The notes beneath the pieces are model-generated. The model worked only from the letters and a program-made list of their open reading frames with translations, was not told the DNA's origin and searched no databases. Below are positions 7,019 through 14,800 of a DNA stretch of 29,248 nucleotides, one piece after another. A program made the translations under genes and the position numbers. The DNA is taken from NCBI GenBank assembly GCA_016872875.1, contig VGYW01000054.1, positions 1-29,248 of the forward strand. The letters are read 5' to 3'. Within the stretch, counting starts at the first letter, position 1, and each line of letters begins with the position of its first letter. This DNA is from Planctomycetota bacterium. GTDB lineage: Bacteria; Planctomycetota; PUPC01; DSUN01.

Positions 7019-8686
7019 TCACGGCCTGCTGCGGCCGCGCTCGCGCACGCGGTCGCGGAGGTCGGACAGCTCCTTCACGATGTCGGGGTGCTGGCTGGCG
7101 ACGTTCTTCGTCTCGCCGAGGTCGTCGGCCAGGTTGTAGAGTTCGCCCGCACCGCCGGCGCCTTTCTTCCCCTTGCCTGCCGGGCCGCGGGGGATGAGCT
7201 TCCAGTGCCCCATTCGGATCGCCAGGACGTTGCCGTGCTCGACCAGGTGGTCGCGGCAGGGCTTGTCGGGCTTCTCGCCGAGGAGGGCGGGCAGCACGTT
7301 GAAGCTGTCGGGCGCGGCGTCGGCGGGCAGCGTCTGCCCAGTCAGCGCCGCGAAGGTGGCCAGCATGTCAACGTGGCACAGCAGCTCGCCAGAAACGGCA
7401 CCCTCACCCTGCCCTCTCCCCGAGGGAGAGGGGGGAGAAGCACCCTCACCCTGCCCTCTCCCCGAGGGAGAGGGGGGAGAAGCACCCTCACCCTGCCCTC
7501 TCTCCGAGGGAGAGGGGGGAGAAGCACCCTCACCCTGCCCTCTCCCCGAGGGAGAGGGGGGAGGGCCGCTCTTGGCGCGGCCGGGCCAGCGGACGAGGAA
7601 GGGCACGCGCGTGCCGCCTTCGTAGGCGCTGCCCTTGCCGGCGCGCAGCGGGCCGTTGTGCGGATGGCCGTTGTTCGTCTCCACGGTGCCCGAGTTCACG
7701 CTATCCGGGCCGTTGGTGTCGAGGACGCCGCCGTTGTCGCTGGTGACGATGACCAGCGTGTTGTCGGCGAGCTTCAGGCGGCCGAGCGTGGCGAGCACCT
7801 GGCCAACCGTCCAGTCGAAGGAGTGCACGGCGTCGCCGCGCACGCCGGCCTTGCTCGTGCCCCTGAAGCGGGCGTGCGGCACGCGCGGCACGTGGATGTC
7901 GTGGGTGGCGAGGTAGAGGAAGAACGGCTTGTCCTTGTTCTTCTCGATGAAGGCATCGGCCTTGCGGGCCAGGGTGTCGGCGATTTCGTCGTCCTTCCAC
8001 AGCGCGGCCTTGCCGCCGGTCTGGCCCCCGATGCGCACGATGCCGTTGACGAACGACTTCGGCTCGCCTCGCTTCACCGAGTAGTCGAGCCCGATGGGGT
8101 CGTTCGGGTCGAGCCCGGCCACGCGGTGGTTCTCCACCCACACGCATGGCGTGCGGTCGCCCGTGGCGGGGATGATCCAGGCGTAGTCGAAGCCCACCTC
8201 CAGCGGCCCGGGCTTGATCTCGCTGTTGTAGTCGGTCGGGGCCGCGGGGCCGAGGCCCAGGTGCCACTTGCCGACGACGCCCGTGGCGTAGCCTGCCTTC
8301 TGGAGCAGCGCGGGCACGGTGAGGCGCCCCGGCTCGATGATCAGCGCGGCGATGCCTGGCAGGATGCCCGTGCCGCGCTTGCGCCAGGCGTATTCGCCGG
8401 TCATGAAGGCGTAGCGTGTCGGCGTACAGACCGCGGAGGGCGAATGCGCATCGGTGAAGCGGACTCCCTCGCGCGCCAGCCTGTCGCAGTGGGGCGTCTT
8501 GATCTTGGTCGCCCCGTAGCAACCGAGGTCGCCGTAGCCCAGGTCGTCAGCGAGGATGAAGACGATGTTGGGCCGTTGCGGTTGGGCGCCTTCGGCCGCC
8601 TCGGCCAGCCCGGCGTGGCGCAGGGCCGCGGCCCCCAGACAGACACCGCCCACTCGCAACAAGTCACGTCGGCTGATCGCAGGCAT
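7019..8686 (-). CDS. Tat-exported sulfatase (arylsulfatase family)
   Basis: A 555-residue sulfatase. The N-terminus has a twin-arginine signal (SRRDLLRVGG followed by an alanine-rich hydrophobic stretch), so it is exported folded. The metal-binding start of the fold is NIVFILADDLGYGDLG (D47, D48), and the active-site signature is CTPTRYAFMTG with C87 as the residue converted to formylglycine and R91 completing C-x-P-x-R. A maturation enzyme must exist elsewhere in the genome. Later conserved pieces are GKWHLG, ATHDIHVPR and VTSDNGG. Residues about 374-429 are four in-frame copies of a 14-residue unit encoded by 42-bp tandem repeats, foreign to the family. The start is 32 bp downstream of the M61-like gene's stop, so the two are probably co-transcribed. 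The substrate is unknown; sulfated polysaccharide is a reasonable guess. Confidence 0.95.
   Translation of the reverse strand: MPAISRRDLLRVGGVCLGAAALRHAGLAEAAEGAQPQRPNIVFILADDLGYGDLGCYGATKIKTPHCDRLAREGVRFTDAHSPSAVCTPTRYAFMTGEYAWRKRGTGILPGIAALIIEPGRLTVPALLQKAGYATGVVGKWHLGLGPAAPTDYNSEIKPGPLEVGFDYAWIIPATGDRTPCVWVENHRVAGLDPNDPIGLDYSVKRGEPKSFVNGIVRIGGQTGGKAALWKDDEIADTLARKADAFIEKNKDKPFFLYLATHDIHVPRVPHARFRGTSKAGVRGDAVHSFDWTVGQVLATLGRLKLADNTLVIVTSDNGGVLDTNGPDSVNSGTVETNNGHPHNGPLRAGKGSAYEGGTRVPFLVRWPGRAKSGPPPSPSGRGQGEGASPPSPSERGQGEGASPPSPSGRGQGEGASPPSPSGRGQGEGAVSGELLCHVDMLATFAALTGQTLPADAAPDSFNVLPALLGEKPDKPCRDHLVEHGNVLAIRMGHWKLIPRGPAGKGKKGAGGAGELYNLADDLGETKNVASQHPDIVKELSDLRDRVRERGRSRP
7401..7564. repeat. 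42-bp tandem repeat, four copies, inside the sulfatase gene
   Basis: Copies begin at 7401, 7443, 7485 and 7527. Each contains CCCTCACCCTGCCCTCTCC followed by GAGGGAGAGGG, itself a palindrome. The period is a multiple of three, so each copy adds 14 residues (SPSGRGQGEGA type). The third copy differs by one base (CTCTCTCC), changing one Gly to Glu. There are no unique spacers, so this is not a CRISPR array. Confidence 0.95.
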
Positions 8687-8718
8687 GCTGCTCCTCCTTC
8701 ACTACGTGCTCGGCCTGC

Positions 8719-10098
8719 CTACTCGTCGCTGAGCAGGCGCTTCAGGAATGCCTTCTCGGGCTCGGACCGCGGGTCGAGGCGGAGGGCCACCTTGTCATCG
8801 CCCAGGCGGAAGCCGCTGCCTTCGACGAAGCGGGGGATGTCAATCGCCTTGTCCGCCTCGACCAGTTCCTGGTAGAGGGGGGCGAAGTCCTTGCCTGTGA
8901 GCTTCTGGGCCATCGCCAGGAAGTCGTCGCGCGAGACCACGCCATCGGCCGGCTTCGTCTGGAGCATGCCGAGGAGCAGGTCGCGCAGGCCGGCCTTTCC
9001 CGCCGACGCCCGCCGCAGTTCGAGGTCGAAGACGAGTCCCGCGAACATGCCGCGGCGGTAGGGCATGAGCCGCCGGTCCTTCCGCTCGACGCACCAGTGG
9101 TATTCGCGGTGCCACTTCGAGAGCATGCCGGCGAACTGCCCGGCGCTGTGGATGCCCGCGGCGTGCAGGCCGCGATAGGCCACGTAGTCGTTCAGCCCCT
9201 CCATGAACCACGCCCCCAGGTCGCTCCGCATCACGTTCGGATACCAGTTGTGCAGGTGCTCGTGGGCGAGCATGCCCAGGAACTCGAAGTCGTCCTGCGG
9301 GCGGCTCGTGTGGTGCATGGCCAGGATCGTGTCCTGGGCGGGCGTGCGGCGGTTGAAGGCGGGGATGGGGAACTGGCGGCCCGGCGGGACGAAGTGGAGT
9401 GCGAGGAACTGCCGCCGCGCGGGGTGCGAGCCGCCGAAGTACGCCATCTGCGCCGCCACCAACTGCCTGACGTCGGCCACGAACCGGGCGTCGTCTATCT
9501 TCCGCTCGCCGCGGAAGGCCACGACCAGCGTCGTCTTCTTCGCCGGGTCGCGGTGCGGGATGTCGCAGGTCTGTACCGCGTAGTCGCCCCCGCAGATGAG
9601 GGTGCCGAGGAGGTCCTGGAGGCCGGGGCAGGCCAGCTCGCGGGCCTCGGCGCCCAGGCTGGTCGCCACCTTCCAGCCCTCCGGGAACGCGAGCCGAAGC
9701 GAGATGCCCTTGCACCCGCGGACGCCCTCCGCCTCGGGCACGAGGAACAGCTTGTCCCCGAAGCCCGCGAAGAAGCCCGCCTCCAGCACCGGCTGATCAA
9801 TCCGAGCGTAGGCCGTCTGGACATTGGGGAGCTGGTAGTCGAACCCCAGGCTATCCTGCCCCGCCGACACGCGCATCTTGAGCTCGCCTCGGATGCCTGG
9901 GTTCGAGAAGCGCCGCACGGCGCCCGCGCCGGGGCCTTCCAGCTTCCCCGCCACGCTCACTGCCTTCTTCTCGGGGTCAACCGTCAGGACGTAGCTGAGC
10001 TTGAAGGAGGGCTTCTCCGCAACGCCCGTCTTCTCTTCTCCCGACAGCGCGAGCGCGGTCAGCGCAGAGCACACAACGCCCAGTCGCACAGCGGTCAC
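8719..10098 (-). CDS. M61-like zinc metallopeptidase, exported
   Basis: About 459 residues from the GTG at 10098, chosen because it begins a signal peptide (TAVRLGVVCSALTALALSG) and has GAGGA 10 nt upstream; an ATG at 10224 would add 42 residues with no signal-like character. The catalytic zinc site is HEHLHNW (H279, E280, H283) with a third ligand in WFMEGLNDY (E300), the arrangement of gluzincins of the M61 (glycyl aminopeptidase) type. The N-terminal half is beta-rich, as in M61 proteins. The C-terminal part (LRDLLLGMLQTKPADG, then FLAMAQKLTGKDF) matches the helical region after the catalytic domain. The classical C-terminal PDZ domain is not evident. It acts outside the cytoplasm, and the sulfatase gene follows it at 32 bp. 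The protein substrate is unknown. Confidence 0.85.
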   Translation of the reverse strand: MTAVRLGVVCSALTALALSGEEKTGVAEKPSFKLSYVLTVDPEKKAVSVAGKLEGPGAGAVRRFSNPGIRGELKMRVSAGQDSLGFDYQLPNVQTAYARIDQPVLEAGFFAGFGDKLFLVPEAEGVRGCKGISLRLAFPEGWKVATSLGAEARELACPGLQDLLGTLICGGDYAVQTCDIPHRDPAKKTTLVVAFRGERKIDDARFVADVRQLVAAQMAYFGGSHPARRQFLALHFVPPGRQFPIPAFNRRTPAQDTILAMHHTSRPQDDFEFLGMLAHEHLHNWYPNVMRSDLGAWFMEGLNDYVAYRGLHAAGIHSAGQFAGMLSKWHREYHWCVERKDRRLMPYRRGMFAGLVFDLELRRASAGKAGLRDLLLGMLQTKPADGVVSRDDFLAMAQKLTGKDFAPLYQELVEADKAIDIPRFVEGSGFRLGDDKVALRLDPRSEPEKAFLKRLLSDE

Positions 10099-10764
10099 AG
10101 GCGCAACATCCTCAGATGGGGGTGAATCCACAACCTCCCCAAGTGTAGGGGAGACGGCTAGCAGTGTCAACCTGCCTGGCGCAATAGCGGACTTGCGCGC
10201 GGCGAATCGCAGCCTAGCCCGCATTTCTCAGCGTGCCGTGAAAAGGCACTGGCCCTTAGCGGGAGTAAGACCCGCCTGGCAACTGCCGCTCCTGCCAGTC
10301 GGGTGCCCACGCAGTGGGCGCGGAGCCGTTGTGGAGGCAACGAAGCAACGGGAGCCTTCGGTGCAGAGGGTCGCATTGGCGACTTGGCGAGCGTGCAGGC
10401 CGTAACGTGAGTGAACGCTGAGCAGGCCCCGAAAAGGGTGACACGGGCGCCCGTTGCCGGCAACGGGCTCCCGCCCGCCTGAGATTCGGGGAAGGCCGCC
10501 GCTGCTGGAGAGGATGAGCGAAGCCTCCAGCGGTCCCGTCGGGGTAGTGGCGACGGCATGCACGCACAGGGGACCGGGTGCAACACGGGAAGCCCCACGT
10601 GGTGAAGGGGCGTGCCCTTCAACTCGCAGCCCGCGAGGGACGTGCGGGGCCGCGTGGGGTGTCGGAGAGGCCCATAGTACCTGCGAAGTCGGGGAAACCC
10701 GATGGAGGGAAGGGGCCTCGGTTCAAGGCGAGCGTCCGCCGGAGTGCGGGACCTGGAGATTGGC

Positions 10765-11179
10765 ATGGGCCTAACACCTCCGCCAACGGTTCAGAAGCTT
10801 CAGGCGACGCTCCGGGCCAAAGCGAAGGGGCGGCCCAACTATCGGTTCTACGCCCTGTACGACAAGGTGTGCCGGACGGACGTGCTGGCCCACGCCTACG
10901 AGCTTTGCCGGGCCAACCGGGGAGCGGCGGGCGTGGACGGCGCGACGTTCGAGGGCATCGAGGCGTCGGGGCGGGAGGCGTGGTTGGGCGGACTGGCGAG
11001 GCCGAGCGTATCGAGCCGTGGACGCGCACGTGCGGACGCGGCTTCGCCGGTGGCTGCACCGGAAGAGCCGAAAAGGCGGCCGGGGGACGACACGCTACCC
11101 CGACGAGTACCTGTACGACGACCTGGGACTCATCCGCCTCAGTGCCCTGACGAGCAGCCTCCCGTGGGCGAAGGCCTGA
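10765..11179 (+). pseudogene. Group II intron reverse transcriptase/maturase remnant (ltrA-like)
   Basis: The ATG at 10765 opens a frame with FYALYDKVCRTDVLAHAY and NRGAAGVDGATFEGIE, the conserved N-terminus of bacterial group II intron reverse transcriptases. It runs to about 11000 (AWLGGLA). The sequence then jumps, in a different frame, to YRAVDAHVRTRLRRWL (from 11009), YPDEYLYDDLGL and SLPWAKA with TGA at 11177, which is the GIIM maturase and C-terminal end of the same protein. The polymerase core, including the YADD catalytic motif, is missing, so about two thirds of a normal protein of roughly 400-plus residues has been lost by a single internal deletion. It cannot reverse-transcribe; the intron RNA could be mobilised only in trans. 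Confidence 0.88.
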
Positions 11180-11191
11180 CGCCTCGTCCGA

Positions 11192-11225
<34 letters not shown>

Positions 11226-11356
11226 ATGAGCGGGGTGTGGAAACGGAGCACGAAGGAGCTAGTGAGGCACCGACGAACGAAAGGGTCGGCCAACGGATAG
11301 GCTCCTTCTAACCCACCGCGCCACATCTCGACTCTACCCAGCGCGCCAGAAACCAT

Positions 11357-11484
11357 GTCATCCCGAGCGGAGCGGAGCGAAGCGAAGCCGAGGAACCTTT
11401 CAGGGGAGCGCGCTGACGCTACAGAGCACGCCCTGTTGCCGGAGTCCCCTCCCTTGAAAGGTGCTTCGACAAGCTCAGCATGAC
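11357..11484. repeat. Inverted repeat with GTCATCCCGAGCGG / CTCAGCATGAC arms
   Basis: The left element GTCATCCCGAGCGGAGCGG runs into GAGGAACCTTTC (about 11357-11401). The right one reads GAAAGGTGCTTCGACAAGC then TCAGCATGAC (11456-11484). The ends pair as GTCAT...CTTTC with GAAAG...ATGAC. The stretch 11314-11856 between the intron and the large gene contains this repeat, the next one and no gene. Confidence 0.7.
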
Positions 11485-11571
11485 AAGGGGAGGGCGTTCT
11501 CCCTTCTCGAAGGGTATGGGCTGGGTGAGAAATGCGGGTTAGGTCAGTGCCATTCCAGTCTACACGCGTTT

Positions 11572-11623
11572 GTAGTGCGGGCTTTAGCCCGTTCTTCCCG
11601 GAACGGCCTGAAGGCCGCACTAC
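11572..11623. repeat. GTAGTGCGGGC palindromic element (intergenic copy)
   Basis: GTAGTGCGGGCTTTAGCCCG on the left, a short loop, and GGCCTGAAGGCCGCACTAC on the right. It is the same family as the copies at 6853-6900 and, inside a coding sequence, 12746-12794. Confidence 0.85.
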
Positions 11624-11856
11624 AGACCTGTGGCCTTTGCGGAGTGTAAACCGTTCTGTACTCCCCTTAGTAATGCCCTCGTCCTTCGTTCTCGGTTCTC
11701 TTGGGTTGAGGGGACAAGGGCCAAGGACAAGGGACGAGTGGGACTCAAGCTGCCGTTACACGCTCTTTACACAGGATTTGTGGACACGCGGCGGCGCGCG
11801 GGGGTAGAATGATGCGGTCGGGGGCTGCAAGCCACCTCGTTGAAGGAGGACGTGGC

Positions 11857-14800
11857 ATGTGGACCCCTGCGCCAGGCCGTTGCGTCGCCGCCGGTCTTCT
11901 GGCCGTTGCGGTTCTCCCCCTTTCGTGCAGTCCTGCCCCGCGGAGGCTTTCGGCCACGCCGGCCGCGATGGTGGCCGAACCGGCCGAGCAGTTGGCCGGG
12001 GCGCTCGGGCGCCTCTACGTCTACGGCACGACGGGCAAGGCCGAGCCGCTCGAAATCCGCGAATTGCGCGTGCGGGTCAGCGTCCAAGGCCCCGTCGCCG
12101 CGACGGAGATCGAGCAGACCTTCTTCAACCCGACCGACCAGCGAGCAGAGGGCACCTTCTACTTCCCGCTGCCGGCCGGCGCGAGCATCAGCCGGCTGGC
12201 CATGTACGTGGACGGCCGCCTGATGGAGGGGGAGCTCGTCGAGCGCCTCCGCGCGCGGCAGGTCTACGAGGAAATCGTCCTCCGCATGCGCGACCCTGCC
12301 CTCATGGAGTGGCAGGAGGGCAACGTCTTCAAGACCCGCGTCTTCCCCATCCCGCCGCGCGGCCCCAAGCGCATCCTCATCGGCTACACACAGGTCCTGC
12401 CGATGGCAGGCGGCGAGCGGTGCTACGTCTACCCCCTCGTGAGCAAGGCGACCCAGGCGAGCCGCATCGGGCGCTTCGAGCTCGAGGCCACCCTCTCGCC
12501 CGTGGCGCAGGGCGCGGCGGTGAGCGTACCCGACTGGCCCGACGCCGAGGTCGCCTACCAGGGCGACGCCGCGCAGGTGCGGTTGAGCCGCACCCACTTC
12601 GCTCCCACGCGCGACCTTGCGCTCCGCTTCACACCAAAACGCACCGGTAGCCTGGAGCTCTTCACCGACCGCCGCGCGGGCGAGGACGGCTTCTTCCTCC
12701 TCTCCTTTGTTTGGAACGCGGATTCCAGCCCGTCTCCGCCCGCTCGTAGTGCGGGCTTTAGCCCGTCTCCGACACGGCCTGAAGGCCGCACTACGAACCC
12801 AGAGGGGCGGGACTGGGTGCTGATGGTGGACACGTCGCTCTCGCGGCGGGCGGACATGCACCGTGCCCAACTTGCCGCGGCCCGCCTGCTCCTCGAACAA
12901 CTCGGCCCAGCCGACCGCTTCGCGGTGATGACGTTCGATGTCGAGCCGAAGCTGCACCACGGTCGCCTGGTCTCTGGCCGCCCGGCCATCGAGGAGGCAC
13001 TCGAGGCTCTGAAAGGCGTGACGCCGCTCGGCGGCACGAACCTTGCCGCCGCCTTCGCCGCCCTCGACGCCTTCCTCGCCACGGCCAGCGCCCGCGGCCC
13101 GGCTGAGGTGGTCCTGCTCAGCGACGGCATCGCCACGCTCGGCGAATCGGAGCCAGCGAAGCTCCTGGCACAGGCCAAGAAGACGCTCGAGCTGCGGCGC
13201 GTGCGCCTCCACGCCCTCGCCTTCGGCTCGGAGGTTGACCGCCTGGTGCTCCAGGAGCTCGCCGTGGAGAAAGGCGGCCTGTTCCGCTCCGTGGTGCCGG
13301 GCGAAGAGGTCGAGCGCGAGGTCCTCCGCTTCGCCCAGGCGGTTCGGGCGCCCTACCTACCAAACCCCAAGGTCTCCCTCCCCGATGGCACCTACGACAT
13401 TCATCCAGAGCGGCTCGGCACGCTCATTGGCGGGGAGGAGCTGATCGTCCTCGGCCGCTACAAGCAGGCCGGCCGTGCCGCCGTGCGCCTGGACTGGGCA
13501 GAGGCCGAGTTCGACTTCCCCGAGACCGACAGCCGCCACGTGTTTGTCCCGCGCCTCTGGGCGCGCGAGCGGCTCGACGCACTCCTGCGCCAGCCCCAGA
13601 CCCCCGAGGTGCGGAGCCAGGCCATCGCCCTCTCCCAGGAGTTCACCCTCATCACCCCCTACACCTCGTTCCTCGTGCTCGAGACGGAGAACGACTACAA
13701 GCGTTACGGGATCGATCGCCGCGTGCGGCGCCGCTACTGGGAGGAGGCGGGGAAGCTCCGCACCGCGCCGCCCCGCGAAGAGCTGAGGCTGTTCGCGCCC
13801 GAATCGCCCAGCGACGACGGCGATAGCGACGACCGCCGCCTGGCCGAACGCCACGCCGAGATGCGCAAGGAGGGCAAGCTCCGCCAGTTCTCCCTAGCCG
13901 ACCTCGACCTCTCGCTCCTCGGCTCCCGCTACCTCAACGGCCGCGAGGTCGCCACGGCACTTGCCTCGGCCACCCGCCTGCTCTGCGAAGCCGCGGAGCG
14001 CAAGGAGCAAGCGCGCGATTCGGAGGAGGAGCGCCTGACCGGCGAGCCGGCATTCTGGCGGTCGCTCACCGACGAGTTCTTCGGGGAGGGCCGCTCCCTG
14101 GCCGACGAGGCGGCCCGACGCCTCGCCGGCGGCGAGAGGGGCCAAGCCCAGTTCGCCGACGCGATTGACCCATCCGCCCCGCTCGCCCGCGTGAGGCAGG
14201 AGTTCTTCGGGGGCGATGCAGAGGGCGACGCGGAGGGCCAGCCGCCCGCCTCGGCCGCCGAGCGCTTCGCCGCGGCACTCGACGCCGCCCGCGATGCCGC
14301 CCGCGAGCGCTCCCAAGCACTCGCCTCCGACGCCGGCTATTCCTCCTCTGGGGGCGGCGGCGTCCAGATGGCACAGGAGTTTTTCGGCGGCGACGAGGCG
14401 GACGACGACCGCCTCGAGCGCATGGCTCGCCGCGCGAACCGCGACTTCATGGTCTACTTCCGCAACGGCCGCGTCGCGCTCGAAGCCCCAAAGGCCGAAG
14501 GCGACTGGGGGACGGACGCACTCCAGTGGCTCCACGAGCGGCATCGCTCCGGCCTCGCCGCAGGCTCGACCCACGAGGCCGCCGCCCTCGCCCTCCTCGC
14601 CTTCCTCGGCGAGCGCGACCCGGAGAGCATCGGGAAGGACGGCATCCTCGACCTCGTGCCGTGCCTCCTGGAGCGCCAGGGCGCGAACGGCCAGGTCGGC
14701 GACGGACCCTGCGGCCACGCGCTCTCCACCTATGCCCTGTGCGAGGCCAGCCGCTTCGTCAAGGCCGCCCGCCTGCGGCAGGCCGCCGAGGCCGCGGTCA

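Noticed and set aside
7401..7564. CRISPR array
   Set aside because: The 42-bp copies are contiguous with no unique spacers, lie inside a coding sequence and have no cas genes nearby.
7088..8875. Long plus-strand open frame opposite the sulfatase
   Set aside because: It is antisense to a fully recognisable sulfatase in a high-GC genome, where such shadow frames are common; its product is Val/Ala/Arg/Gly-rich with no domain.
11778..11810. Promoter TTGTGG ... TAGAAT before the VIT/vWA gene
   Set aside because: The spacing between the two boxes is 21 bases, too long for a standard sigma-70-type promoter.
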